Shown here piece after piece: positions 26,398-35,249 of a stretch of 64,000 bases of DNA. The stretch comes from Rhodococcus sp. 1163 (lineage in GTDB: Bacteria; Actinomycetota; Actinomycetes; Mycobacteriales; Mycobacteriaceae). The DNA lies in NCBI RefSeq assembly GCF_002091985.1, contig NZ_MKKX01000033.1, positions 1 through 64,000 on the forward strand, written 5' to 3'. The notes below the pieces were generated by a model. It ran no database searches. It was not told where the DNA came from and saw nothing but the letters and a program-made list of their open reading frames with translations. How positions within the stretch are numbered: position 1 is the first letter of the stretch; each line of letters opens with the position of its first letter. Made by a program: the position numbers and the translations under genes.

Positions 26398-26433
26398 CGA
26401 AAAGGGCCCCCGAGTAATCGGGGGCCCTTTTCG
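26398..26433. terminator. Bidirectional rho-independent terminator
   Basis: CGAAAAGGGCCCCCGA (26398-26413) and TCGGGGGCCCTTTTCG (26418-26433) form a perfect 16-bp stem with a 4-nt loop GTAA. The A-rich and T-rich ends let it terminate both strands, serving the small plus-strand gene and the converging rpfA gene. Confidence 0.95.
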
Positions 26434-26447
26434 ATGGTGTGGAGTTT

Positions 26448-27062
26448 CTACTGAGGCAGGAATGCCTTGTTTGCCTGGTAGAAATTGACGACCTGCGGGT
26501 CGAGTTGGATGCCCTGTGTCGCGTTCTGAATGAACGAAGAGATCGCCGGATCGTTCGTGACGGTCTGAACGGCGCTGGTGATGCCGTCGATTACCTCGGC
26601 GCTGCCGTCGATCGTGGGGATGCTCGTGAGGTCGGGGAGCTTGGGTGCCTCGGGAGCGGACTGTGGGGATGCAGGCGCGCTGCGCTCGGTGGGCGAACTG
26701 CTCAGGCCCAGGCTCGACGAGCAGGAGGGCCATGCGCCCCAACCCTGCGAGGCGAGAACCTTCTCGGCAACGACAATCTGCTCTTCGCGGCTGGCCTGGT
26801 TCGCGGTGGCGGCGTACTGCCCGCCGCCATGTGAACTCCAGGTGCTCGGGGAGAACTGCAGGCCACCCTGGAATCCGTTTCCGGTGTTGATGCCCCAGTT
26901 ACCGCCTGCTTCGCACTGTGCGAGGCGGTCCCAATCGGAATCGGGGGCTGCACTGGCGGTGCCGGTGAAGGCCATGCCTGCTGTGCCCATGATGGCGCCG
27001 GTGACGGCGACCTTGGCTACGGTCCGGCCGGTGGTGGTCGGCTTGCGATGACGTCCGCTCAT
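26448..27062 (-). CDS. rpfA: Resuscitation-promoting factor (RpfA-like)
   Basis: This 204-residue secreted lytic transglycosylase-like protein cleaves peptidoglycan and promotes exit from dormancy. After a signal peptide (about 1-38, ending TASA-AP) comes the Rpf domain (about 40-118) with the catalytic Glu51 in [10 protein letters not shown] and the conserved [11 protein letters not shown] Ser/Pro-rich linker and a C-terminal helical tail follow. ATG at 27062 is used because GGAGAGG lies upstream; a GTG at 27083 has none. A ydaO-type riboswitch occupies the leader. Confidence 0.95.
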   Translation of the reverse strand: MSGRHRKPTTTGRTVAKVAVTGAIMGTAGMAFTGTASAAPDSDWDRLAQCEAGGNWGINTGNGFQGGLQFSPSTWSSHGGGQYAATANQASREEQIVVAEKVLASQGWGAWPSCSSSLGLSSSPTERSAPASPQSAPEAPKLPDLTSIPTIDGSAEVIDGITSAVQTVTNDPAISSFIQNATQGIQLDPQVVNFYQANKAFLPQ

Positions 27063-27084
27063 ACGAGTTGAAATCCTCTCCACT

Positions 27085-27320
27085 GGCGCCTGCGAGGTCA
27101 GCTGTCGGGTTCGGGCTGAGAGGTAGCCCGGCCCAGCGCTTCCAAGTGGAAGTGCGTGGGCTTCACCCCAAGGAAATTCTCTGCCGAGGTAGTGAATTTC
27201 CGGTTATCCGAGAGGACGTGTGGGTCCCCCGTCCTCGTCCCCTGGGTGTTCTTGTGGGGGTCCGTTCCCGCGGGACGAGGTTTGGCGCTGCGGGTCCGGA
27301 TTCAGCCGAAGTTTCTCAGC
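27085..27320 (-). promoter_or_regulatory. ydaO/yuaA-type c-di-AMP riboswitch upstream of rpfA
   Basis: Read on the minus strand the leader contains GCTGAATCCGG near its 5' end, GGGGGACCCACACG, TTGGGGTGAAGCCC, GGGCTACCTCTCAGCCC, then CCGAACCCGACAGCTGACC and TCGCAGGCG next to the gene. These are the conserved blocks of the ydaO aptamer in the right order. It is known from actinobacterial rpf genes, where c-di-AMP is thought to reduce expression. The 5' boundary is approximate. The remaining 27321-27534 holds no gene that I can see, only a probable promoter. Confidence 0.88.
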
Positions 27321-27534
27321 CGTGGACGACGGTACTGAAATTCCCGCGGAGTGTCACTATTTGGTAACTCTTGGTTTTTCGGGTCGTCCGGGTGTGCGGC
27401 CCAACACAGTTTTCGTCATCGGCCGAATGTGCAGCTAGCGGCGTTGCCGTCGAGTGAACCCCTGGGCGTTGCGCATCCGTTACCCGGTCGTTATGTGATG
27501 GAAGTCACACCCATCCGGGAATGGTGCTGGAGTG

Positions 27535-27906
27535 TCAGGAGTCGACGATGTCCTTGCCGAGCGGCATGAGTGAGATGGGAACCATTTTGAGGTTCGCGAT
27601 GGCGAGTGGAATGCCGATGATCGTGATCGCCATCGCAATGGCCGACACCACATGCGCGATGGCCAGCCAGATGCCGGCAACGATGAGCCAGATGACGTTG
27701 CCGACAACCGCCGCGACCCCCGATGTCGGTTTGTCGACGATCGTCTTGCCGAACGGCCACAGGGCGTAGACGCCGATGCGGAAGGACGCGATACCGAACG
27801 GGATCGTGATGATGAGGATGCAGCAGATGATGCCCGCTGCGAAGTAGCCGATAGCCAGCCATAGTCCGCCGAAGATCAACCAGATGATGTTGAGAATGAC
27901 TCGCAT
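27535..27906 (-). CDS. YccF-family inner membrane protein
   Basis: This 123-residue protein is made of two homologous halves, each with a pair of membrane segments and the family pattern LNIIWLIFGGLW / GNVIWLIVAGIW and IPFGIASFRIGVYALWPFG. YccF-domain proteins are of unknown function, and Rv0870c holds this place in M. tuberculosis. ATG at 27906 has AGGGGG upstream. It follows the small membrane gene at 27920 with 13 bp between, probably one operon. Confidence 0.88.
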   Translation of the reverse strand: MRVILNIIWLIFGGLWLAIGYFAAGIICCILIITIPFGIASFRIGVYALWPFGKTIVDKPTSGVAAVVGNVIWLIVAGIWLAIAHVVSAIAMAITIIGIPLAIANLKMVPISLMPLGKDIVDS

Positions 27907-27919
27907 GTGTGCCCCCTGT

Positions 27920-28138
27920 TTATCTCGCCCGTCGGCCGGACAGCAAGGCAAACACTATCGCCAGCACGAAGCCCAGGGGCGAGAAGATCATTGCGGTCAG
28001 ATAAAGCCACAGCGGGGGGTCGTCGCCGGAAAGCGCGGGTACCGCGAAGATGGCGACTATCGCGGCCAACCCGATCGCAAATATCGCCAGCGAGATACGA
28101 AGGAGGGTCGTGCCGTTTCGGGGTGTTTGATCAGCCAC
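27920..28138 (-). CDS. Small two-TM membrane protein
   Basis: From the GTG at 28138 this 72-residue protein has two membrane segments (about 14-36 and 43-64) and a short basic tail SGRRAR. It is divergent from cspB and precedes the YccF gene by 13 bp. I do not recognise a family. The start is a guess between the GTG and an earlier in-frame codon at 28180. Confidence 0.6.
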   Translation of the reverse strand: MADQTPRNGTTLLRISLAIFAIGLAAIVAIFAVPALSGDDPPLWLYLTAMIFSPLGFVLAIVFALLSGRRAR

Positions 28139-28190
28139 GTCGGTAACGGTAGCCCGACAAACCGGCGTGCTGCCGGGCACTCCTTCGCGC

Positions 28191-28196
28191 TATGCT
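28191..28196 (+). promoter_or_regulatory. Candidate -10 element of cspB
   Basis: TATGCT fits an extended actinobacterial -10 and would start the transcript about 7 nt downstream, at the edge of the 28203-28232 hairpin. No clear -35 is seen. Confidence 0.4.
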
Positions 28197-28202
28197 GGGT
28201 CA

Positions 28203-28232
28203 TTCGCGTCCAACACAGCTGTTGGGCGCGAA
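28203..28232 (+). promoter_or_regulatory. Hairpin at the 5' end of the cspB leader
   Basis: TTCGCGTCCAACA (28203-28215) and TGTTGGGCGCGAA (28220-28232) form a 13-bp stem with one G-T pair and a 4-nt loop. It starts where the predicted cspB transcript begins and ends 49 nt before the start codon. It could stabilise the mRNA, act as an RNA thermoswitch, or be an operator. Confidence 0.55.
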
Positions 28233-28281
28233 ATTTGTGCAAAACAGGCTAGTTACCGAGACAAATGGACGGGTGAGCGCA

Positions 28282-28695
28282 GTGCCTACCGGCAAGGTGA
28301 AGTGGTACGACGTCGACAAGGGATTCGGCTTCCTCTCGCAAGAAGAAGGAGAGGACGTCTACGTCCGCTCGTCGGCGCTGCCAGCGGGTGTCGAAGGCCT
28401 CAAAGCAGGCCAGCGCGTCGAGTTCGGTATGGCCGCAGGACGCCGTGGGCCTCAGGCGCTGAGCCTGAAAGTTCTCGAGCCGGCTCCCACCCTGCGTCAG
28501 AACACCGCCAATCGTCGTGAGCCCGTCGAGCGTAAGCACACGCCCGACGAGCTGCACGGGATGGTCGAGGACATGATCACGCTTCTCGAGGCAACGATCC
28601 AGCCTGAACTGCGTAAGGGTAAGTACCCCGATCGCAAGACCGCCCAGAGGATCTCCGAAGTGGTCAGGGCCGTCGCGCGCGAGCTCGACAGCTAA
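28282..28695 (+). CDS. cspB: Cold-shock-domain protein CspB with C-terminal extension
   Basis: This 137-residue protein has an N-terminal cold-shock domain (about residues 1-68) with RNP1-like KGFGFLSQ and RNP2-like DVYVRSSAL, giving single-stranded nucleic-acid binding. A C-terminal helical extension (about 85-137, [19 protein letters not shown]) matches the mycobacterial CspB (Rv0871), not the short classical Csp. GTG at 28282 matches the homologue start; GTG at 28273 would add three residues. The 3' end overlaps the convergent DUF2771 gene by 4 bp. Confidence 0.93.
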   Translation: MPTGKVKWYDVDKGFGFLSQEEGEDVYVRSSALPAGVEGLKAGQRVEFGMAAGRRGPQALSLKVLEPAPTLRQNTANRREPVERKHTPDELHGMVEDMITLLEATIQPELRKGKYPDRKTAQRISEVVRAVARELDS

Positions 28696-29213
28696 CCGGT
28701 CGGTGTCGTCGCGATCGACCAGATCGCGTGGCTGATGATCTCTTCCTGCTGGGTGTCGGTGTCGATGATGCCGGAGGGCAACCTGATTTCGACGCCCAGC
28801 AGTGCTCGTCCGTCGGCGTCGACGGGTGGCACGGTCAGACCCAATTTCTGATCGGGCAGGTACAGCGAGTCGGTTTCGACGACGTCGGCCCCGGCTTCGT
28901 CGGAGTACACCGCGGCGAGAATCCACGGCGCCGAGGTGATCTCGGATGGCAAGGACAGCTGCAGCGGGTAGCCCTCCCGAACCGGCACGCTCGCGCTCGA
29001 TCCATCGTTCTCACACAGTGGCGCCTCGACGGGGCAGTACAGGTACGGCTCGACGGTGACGGCTTTCCCGTCTGCGAATGCCGTGATGGTCGGTCGGTGC
29101 GCTGGAGCGTCGGAGACGAGTTGCGCGAGCACGGCGACGAATGCCACGCCCACGACGATCAGTCCGGCAGCGCCGATCGCCAGTAGCTTCTTGGTCTTCG
29201 GTGCAAGATTCAC
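28692..29213 (-). CDS. Membrane-anchored exported protein, DUF2771
   Basis: This 173-residue protein has one N-terminal membrane anchor (about 10-33) and an extracytoplasmic domain with two cysteines in [13 protein letters not shown], suggesting a disulfide, and a SHAIWSI end. It matches the DUF2771 family and the position of Rv0875c. The GTG start follows the MFS stop directly, so both are expressed together. Function unknown; a helper of the transporter is an inference. Confidence 0.8.
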   Translation of the reverse strand: MNLAPKTKKLLAIGAAGLIVVGVAFVAVLAQLVSDAPAHRPTITAFADGKAVTVEPYLYCPVEAPLCENDGSSASVPVREGYPLQLSLPSEITSAPWILAAVYSDEAGADVVETDSLYLPDQKLGLTVPPVDADGRALLGVEIRLPSGIIDTDTQQEEIISHAIWSIATTPTG

Positions 29214-30800
29214 TTAACTCACGTTCTCTTGGGGTGAATAGTCGGGACTGCGCTGCTCGGCGTGCTCGGGTCGGTTTCCGCCGAGTCCGGGGAGCAGTGT
29301 CTTGCCTCGGTAGGTGAGGATGGTCTGCACCAGGCCGATCGTAAGCAATATCGAGACGACCGTGAAGCCGAGCCAGTACTCGGTGGGCAACAGCACGCCC
29401 AGCGTTCCGCCGAGTACCCAGCACAGCTGAAGGACGGTCTCCGAACGCCCGAATCCGGACGCAATGGATTCGGGTGGGAGATCGGATTGCAGAGATGCAT
29501 CGAGCGAGACCTTGGCGAGCGCACTCGCACAGGAGGCGACCAGCGCGGCCAATGCAGCGGTCAGCAGGCTGTCGGTGACGGCCGCGACGATGGCAACGAC
29601 GGTGACGGCGAACGTACATCGGATGATCATGATGGACGGGCGGCCGAGCTTGATCCGAGCGCCTGCGGCGTTGCCGGAGAAGTTGCCGATTGCTGCGCAT
29701 GCACCGACCAGTCCGAGCATCGCGGCCTGTTTGATCGGCTCGTGTTCGGTCTGAGCTTTGGCGACGAAGGCTATGTACAGCGTCAGAAATCCGGTGAGTA
29801 TGCGTACGGTTCCGTTGCCCCACAGGCCGACGATGACGGCTTTGCCCAGCGGTTGACGGCGGTTCTTCGGTGGTGTGGTCCCCGGCTTCGCGCGGTGCAT
29901 CACCTCTGTCTCGGCGTCGTCACCGTGGTATCTCAAGGTGGCTGGAACTTCGCCTTCGGTCACTTCGACCCACGACGGGATCCGCATGCTGAGGTAGGCG
30001 CCCAGCACGGTGATGGCAGCTACGAACCACAGTGCGCCCGGCGATCCGGAGAGCCAGGCGATAGCGCCCGCGATGCCGCCGGCGACAATTGTTCCACCGA
30101 TCAGGCCGAACACTGTCAGGCGAGAATTGACACGAACGAGGTCGATCTCGGGTGGAAGTACACGCGGGGTCACGGCGCTCTTGAGCACTGCAAAGGATTT
30201 ACTGAACACCAGCATGCCGAGCGCAGCCGGATAGAGAATCCAGCTGTCGAAGTTGAACACCAGCACGACGGCCAGGACGGTTCGCAGTAGGAACGAACCG
30301 GCGAGTGCGAGCCGTCGACCATGCTGCAGCCGATCGAGCATCGGTCCGATCAGCGGCGCTATCAAAGCGAACGGAGCGATGGTGATGACGAGATACAGCG
30401 CAACCTTCGTCTTGTCCTCACCGGTCGCGGCGGAGAAGAAGAGTGTGTTGGCCAGCGCGACTGCCGTGGCGGCGTCGGAGGCGAAATTGGCCATCGTCGC
30501 GTACGTCAGCGCGGTGAGTCCGGATTTGTCGGCACCGTCTGCTTTCGCGGCTCGATGGAAAGTCGCGATGCCCTTGTTGGTGAGCTCGCGGCTACGCATC
30601 GCAGCGACGCGAGTGACGGTCAACTTGCGGGGCATGGGCGGCGGCTTCGGTCCACGCGGACGATCACCCGACGGGGTCGTCGACGGGTGAAGTGGAGGCA
30701 GCGGGGTTCTGCGGCTGGCGGCGCGTGGAGCCGGCGGATAGTTCTCGAACCCCGGGTGGTCCTCTCCCGGCGGGGTGTCGGAGTCTCGAGGGTCTGTCAC
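29214..30800 (-). CDS. MFS transporter (Rv0876c-like)
   Basis: This 528-residue transporter has a Pro-rich cytoplasmic N-terminus of about 100 residues before twelve membrane segments, and a cytoplasmic tail. The loop LIGPMLDRLQHGRRL corresponds to motif A in degenerate form. It corresponds by position and layout to Rv0876c. The substrate is unknown. Its stop abuts the DUF2771 start, which makes a two-gene operon. Confidence 0.85.
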   Translation of the reverse strand: MTDPRDSDTPPGEDHPGFENYPPAPRAASRRTPLPPLHPSTTPSGDRPRGPKPPPMPRKLTVTRVAAMRSRELTNKGIATFHRAAKADGADKSGLTALTYATMANFASDAATAVALANTLFFSAATGEDKTKVALYLVITIAPFALIAPLIGPMLDRLQHGRRLALAGSFLLRTVLAVVLVFNFDSWILYPAALGMLVFSKSFAVLKSAVTPRVLPPEIDLVRVNSRLTVFGLIGGTIVAGGIAGAIAWLSGSPGALWFVAAITVLGAYLSMRIPSWVEVTEGEVPATLRYHGDDAETEVMHRAKPGTTPPKNRRQPLGKAVIVGLWGNGTVRILTGFLTLYIAFVAKAQTEHEPIKQAAMLGLVGACAAIGNFSGNAAGARIKLGRPSIMIIRCTFAVTVVAIVAAVTDSLLTAALAALVASCASALAKVSLDASLQSDLPPESIASGFGRSETVLQLCWVLGGTLGVLLPTEYWLGFTVVSILLTIGLVQTILTYRGKTLLPGLGGNRPEHAEQRSPDYSPQENVS

Positions 30801-30844
30801 GTCGTCAATTCTGTCCTAAAAGTGGAGGGTGTGAGTACACCGAC

Positions 30845-31660
30845 TCACTCCACGGGTGTGAACTCCACCTCGAACATGCTCGGCCACAGCTTTCCCGTCA
30901 CCAGAAAGCGGTCGGTGCCGGGTATCTGGGCGATCCCGTTGAGCACGTCGGCGCCGTCGCGCTCGCGCTCGGACATCGAGTTCCACAGCGGTTCGGCATC
31001 GATGATCTCCGACACCGTCCCGGTGGCAGGGTCGATCCTCGCAATATCGAACGTGCGCCAGAGGTTGGCGTAGACCGATCCGTCTTCGGCGCATTCGAGT
31101 TCGTTCAACGATTCGAGCGGCGATCCGTCGAGCGTTACTTCGACGGTGCCGGTGGCCTCGAACGTGTCCGCATCACGGAAGGTCAGCATCGACGACCCGT
31201 CGCTCATCACCAGACCGTCCGCTGCCGCGCACAGACCCCAGCCTTCGCCGTCGTAGCCGACCTCGCGCGCGCCGGCCAGAGTGGTCTTGTCTCGGGCGAA
31301 CGCGGTTCCGTTCTGCCAGGTGATCTGCCATACGGTGTCGCCCGCGACGGTCAGGCCCTCGCCGAAGTATTCGGCGGGCAGATCCACCCGCCGCAGTTCT
31401 TTGCCGGTGTCCAACGACGACACGCGCACGTACGACGAACCCTTGCGGCCGGTGCCCTCGTAGAGCTCCCCGTCATCGATCTCCAGACCCTGGGTGAACG
31501 CGGAACGGTCGTGCTCGAGGGTCCTGACCACGGTGACCGTCGACCTCATTGCCGAAGAATCTGCGCTGACCTCGGGATCCGCCGAGCACCCGACAAGCAG
31601 AATCGGCACCGCGAGGACGCCGAGAACGCGGCGAAGCGAGGCGATCATCTGCCCCATCAT
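30845..31660 (-). CDS. Glutaminyl-peptide cyclotransferase, lipoprotein
   Basis: This approximately 271-residue protein belongs to the plant/bacterial-type glutaminyl cyclase family (PF05096), a beta-propeller that forms N-terminal pyroglutamate. The family core is visible in FTQGLEIDDGELYEGTG, LNELECAEDGSVYANLW and VLNGIAQIPGTDRFLVTGK. A lipoprotein signal with lipobox LVGC precedes the domain, so it sits on the outside of the membrane. The start among three nearby ATGs (31660, 31657, 31648) is not settled. Divergent from the DUF3027 gene. Confidence 0.88.
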   Translation of the reverse strand: MMGQMIASLRRVLGVLAVPILLVGCSADPEVSADSSAMRSTVTVVRTLEHDRSAFTQGLEIDDGELYEGTGRKGSSYVRVSSLDTGKELRRVDLPAEYFGEGLTVAGDTVWQITWQNGTAFARDKTTLAGAREVGYDGEGWGLCAAADGLVMSDGSSMLTFRDADTFEATGTVEVTLDGSPLESLNELECAEDGSVYANLWRTFDIARIDPATGTVSEIIDAEPLWNSMSERERDGADVLNGIAQIPGTDRFLVTGKLWPSMFEVEFTPVE

Positions 31661-31707
31661 GGCAGCCCGAACTGGGCACTCCGGAAGTGATGCGGCAAAA
31701 TGAACCT

Positions 31708-32544
31708 GTGAGTTTCGCATCTTTCCCAGAGCTCGACCAGATTCGTCCTGTCCTAGCGGAAGCCGCCGAGTTGGCGCGCCGTGCTCTGATCGACCTGGGT
31801 GAAGGCGGCGTCGGCGATTATCTCGGTGTCACCGCCGAGGACGACAACGCGGCGACACATCGCTTCATCGCCGACCTACCCGGCTATCGCGGATGGCAAT
31901 GGGCCGTGGTCGTCGCAGCCCCCGCCGACGCGGACAGTGCCACCATCAGCGAACTCGTCCTGCTGCCGGGCCCTGATGCCCTGGTGCCGCCGACCTGGCT
32001 GCCGTGGGACGAGCGCATCCGCCCCGGTGATCTGGGGCCGGGTGATCGGCTCCCACCGCGAGCGCACGATCCGCGTCTCGTCCCCGGGTACGTCGCCACT
32101 GGCGACCCTCAGGTCGACGACGTCGCGTACGAGCTCGGCCTGGGCCGTCCGCAGGTTCCCAGCCGTGAAGGGCGTCTCGACGCGGCCGAGCGCTGGCACG
32201 ACGGCGAGTTCGGTCCGAACAGCGAGATGGCGAAAGCCGCACCGTCGACATGCGGGCTGTGCGGGTTCTATCTCCCGCTCGCTGGATCTTTGTCGGCGGC
32301 GTTCGGCGTCTGCGGCAACGAGTATGCGGCCGACGGCCATGTAGTGCACGTCCAGTACGGCTGCGGTGCACATTCCGATACCGAGCTGCCCACCGGCGCC
32401 GGGTCGCCTGCCTACGATCCGTTCGACGACGCGGCCCTCGATGTCACTGCGCAAGCGCCTACTGCTCCGGCTCCCGAGGTCGAGAACACGTTCGTGCCAG
32501 ACCATGCGTCCGAGACACTGCAGGACGCGCAATCGGACAGTTGA
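31708..32544 (+). CDS. DUF3027 protein (Rv0877-like)
   Basis: This 278-residue protein matches DUF3027 and the place of Rv0877. A zinc-site-like pattern, CGLCGFYLPL then FGVCGNEYAADGHVVHVQYGCGAHS, lies at about 190-235. The N-terminus is acidic and helical, the C-terminus low-complexity (APTAPAPEVEN). GTG at 31708 is the likely start. Its stop overlaps the TTG start of the sacsin-like ATPase gene (32541-32544), implying coupled translation. Function unknown. Confidence 0.85.
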   Translation: MSFASFPELDQIRPVLAEAAELARRALIDLGEGGVGDYLGVTAEDDNAATHRFIADLPGYRGWQWAVVVAAPADADSATISELVLLPGPDALVPPTWLPWDERIRPGDLGPGDRLPPRAHDPRLVPGYVATGDPQVDDVAYELGLGRPQVPSREGRLDAAERWHDGEFGPNSEMAKAAPSTCGLCGFYLPLAGSLSAAFGVCGNEYAADGHVVHVQYGCGAHSDTELPTGAGSPAYDPFDDAALDVTAQAPTAPAPEVENTFVPDHASETLQDAQSDS

Positions 32545-35249
32545 GAGATCCGTACGACACCGAGGCGCTGCGCGCCTCGACTCTGTCTGCCTGGACGGAT
32601 TCGCCCACCCGGTTGCGCGAAGACGCTGCGACCGAAGCAGACCTGGTGCGCGGGGGATATCGCGATCGTCTGCTGACCGAACTCGCGCAGAATGCTGCCG
32701 ATGCGGCAGCCCGAGCGGGAGTCGCGGGACAGATGCGGGTCTGGGTGTCCGGTCGCGATCTACACGTTGCCAATACCGGTGCACCACTCGATCGAGATGG
32801 AGTCCACGCGCTGACGGCGCTGCGGGTATCGGCCAAGACATCCGGTGTCGGTCGCTTCGGAGTGGGTTTCACTGCGGTGCGTTCGGTCAGCGACGAGATC
32901 GAATTTCGTTCCACGGCAGGTGGAGTGCGCTTCAGTGGCGCCAGTACCCGAAGTGTCCTCCACGATGCTGGCCTCGAAGTACCCGATGCCGGGGTCCCGG
33001 TGTTGCGACTTGTCTGGCCTGCCGAAGAACCTCCAGCAGTAGGGTTTTCGTCGGAGATCATCTTGCGGGACGTCGAGGTGGCCGGGCTGCTCGACGCTAT
33101 GCGCGCCGAGGCGATCGATTTGTTGCTCGAATTGGAATCGCTGGTCTCGATCGAGATCGGCGAGGATCGGTTCGACCGCACTATCGAGGGGGAGGGCCTC
33201 GAGTCGGTGAAGGTCGGCGACCTCGAGTGGTGGCAGTTCCGCACCGCTCACGCCAGATGGCTCGTCCCTGTCTCCGACGGGGTGCCGGCGACGGTGGCAT
33301 CGGATGTGCTTCGCGCACCTACTCGTTCGGACGAGGAGTTGTCACTGCCTGTGCTCGTCGTCGCGGACGTGCAGATGCAGCCGGACCGTCGACGCGTTCT
33401 TCCCGGTGCGCACCTGCAGCGCGTCGCGGAGGGGTACGGGGAGATGATCGCTGCCTTTCCTGCCCGGTTCAGAACTCGACTGGTTCCGGTACCGGGCTTT
33501 CCGCGCAGCGAGGTCGACGGGATCTTGCGTGAGCAGATCCTTCGGGAATCCGTCTCTGCCCGTTGGCTTCCCTCGGTGACCGGTGAGAATCTGATCCCCT
33601 CGCGGGCGATGGTGCTGCCGGGACTCACCGACGAGCTCGGTGAGCTTCTAGCCGATGTATTCCCCGATCTGGTCGGGGCCGCGCTCTCGGGTCCGCGGCA
33701 CGCAAGCGCGCTTACTGCGGTCGACGTACACCGAATCGGCCTCGCCAGACTCGCCGAGATGCTGACGGGTATAGACCGTGAACCTCACTGGTGGGGCCGA
33801 CTGTACGACGCGCTCACCCCGCTGGTCACCGACGGCGTGGCCGCGGAAGAGCTTGCAGCGCTGCCGGTTCCGCTGTCGGACGGTCGGACGATAACCGGTC
33901 CCCGTACTGCCGTTCTCGGAGCGGGCGTCAGTGGCGTCGGGTCGGTGCATTGGGCCCGGCTGGTGCATCCGGACGCGGTGAGCCCACTGTTGTCGAGGTT
34001 GGGCGCGGTGGAGGCGACCGCAACCGATCTGCTGTCCGACACGGCACTCGAAGCGCTACTCGAGGACCTCGACTGGGACGATTCCGACGCCGTCGGCGAT
34101 ACCGTGACTTCGGTCCTGGCGCTCGCCTCGTCCGCGGGGGAGCTGCCTTCCTGGATAGGTTCCTTGCCGCTCGAGGATTCCGATGGTGAGCTTCGCGCCG
34201 CCGATGAATTGCTGCTGCCCGACGCCCCGCTTGCTGGCTTGTTGGTGGAGGACTCACCTTTCGGGCTGGTCGCGGATCCCGTCGTCGCGCACTACGGGCC
34301 TGCAGCATTGCGAGCGGTCGGAGTGGGCTGGGGATTCGGCACCGTGACCGACGACCTCCCGACCGGTCCGGATCATGACCTCGACGACGAGGATTCGTGG
34401 TGGGCTTCGTTGGCGGAGGATCCGGCGGTGCTCACTGCTGTGCGCGACCTCGATTTGGTCGATGAGCAGCGGTGGCCGGATGCGTTGACGCAATTGATGT
34501 CCGATCCGGCGACCCGAGCGGCGGTGCAGGCGCGGGACGGGTACACGGCGTGGTGGCTGCGTACGCACGCCCGAGTCGACGGCGAGCGGCTGGGAAGCTA
34601 TCGAGCGCCCTCGGACTTCACGTTCGCCGGTTTGCTCGATCCACTCGATCACCCGAATGCCGACGATGTGGCGGCGGCTCTGGCACCCAGTTCGTGCGAC
34701 AGCGCATGGTTCACCGGCCTGATTCTCTCGAGATTGGCCGATCCTTCGCGATCGCCGACTCCTGCGGTCATTTCGCGAGCTCATCGACTCGTCGCCGACG
34801 CTGTCACTTCGGGGCGAGTGGAACTCGACGAGCTGGATGCGCCGAGGAGGGTGCGTGCTGTTTCCGGCAGTCTCGTCGATCCTGCCGACGCGATCGTGCT
34901 CGACCGTCCATGGTGTGTGGCCACGGTCCCCGCCGACATCGCGATCCTGTCGTCCATGGATACCGCGTCGTCATTGGCGTCGATCCTGGACGTGCGCACC
35001 GCGTCGGAATCGATCTCCGCAGAAGTGCTGGGAATCGGCCGGGTGAGTTCGTGGGATCGCGAGCCAGGGGCAGTACTCGCATGCGCAGAAATGGGCGTGG
35101 AGCTGCCGGTCGGGCAGGTTGTCGTGCACCGCGATCTCGTCGTGAGACTCACCGGGGCAGTCGAGGGGGAGCGTCACCTCGCCTGGTGGGTAACCGAGGA
35201 CGGAACAACACATTGCGCGCAGAGTTGGGAGCGACCCCGTGGACGGTGA
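32541..35249 (+). CDS. Sacsin/Hsp90-like GHKL ATPase of unknown function
   Basis: This approximately 902-residue protein carries an N-terminal GHKL (Hsp90/sacsin-type) ATP-binding domain: N-box-like LLTELAQNAADAAAR (about 46-60), VANTGAPLD in place of the D-x-G-x-G motif, and the glycine lid GVGRFGVGFTAVRSV (about 98-112). The remaining 650 residues show no recognised domain. No ATG or GTG stands at the expected point; the TTG at 32541 overlaps the DUF3027 stop and is the best start. Its 3' end overlaps the PAP2 gene by 11 bp, so three genes are coupled. Confidence 0.78.
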   Translation: MRDPYDTEALRASTLSAWTDSPTRLREDAATEADLVRGGYRDRLLTELAQNAADAAARAGVAGQMRVWVSGRDLHVANTGAPLDRDGVHALTALRVSAKTSGVGRFGVGFTAVRSVSDEIEFRSTAGGVRFSGASTRSVLHDAGLEVPDAGVPVLRLVWPAEEPPAVGFSSEIILRDVEVAGLLDAMRAEAIDLLLELESLVSIEIGEDRFDRTIEGEGLESVKVGDLEWWQFRTAHARWLVPVSDGVPATVASDVLRAPTRSDEELSLPVLVVADVQMQPDRRRVLPGAHLQRVAEGYGEMIAAFPARFRTRLVPVPGFPRSEVDGILREQILRESVSARWLPSVTGENLIPSRAMVLPGLTDELGELLADVFPDLVGAALSGPRHASALTAVDVHRIGLARLAEMLTGIDREPHWWGRLYDALTPLVTDGVAAEELAALPVPLSDGRTITGPRTAVLGAGVSGVGSVHWARLVHPDAVSPLLSRLGAVEATATDLLSDTALEALLEDLDWDDSDAVGDTVTSVLALASSAGELPSWIGSLPLEDSDGELRAADELLLPDAPLAGLLVEDSPFGLVADPVVAHYGPAALRAVGVGWGFGTVTDDLPTGPDHDLDDEDSWWASLAEDPAVLTAVRDLDLVDEQRWPDALTQLMSDPATRAAVQARDGYTAWWLRTHARVDGERLGSYRAPSDFTFAGLLDPLDHPNADDVAAALAPSSCDSAWFTGLILSRLADPSRSPTPAVISRAHRLVADAVTSGRVELDELDAPRRVRAVSGSLVDPADAIVLDRPWCVATVPADIAILSSMDTASSLASILDVRTASESISAEVLGIGRVSSWDREPGAVLACAEMGVELPVGQVVVHRDLVVRLTGAVEGERHLAWWVTEDGTTHCAQSWERPRGR

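Noticed and set aside
29262..30290. 342-codon plus-strand frame
   Set aside because: Antisense to the MFS gene; rich in Asp/Gln/His/Arg repeats typical of reverse-strand reading of GC-rich genes.
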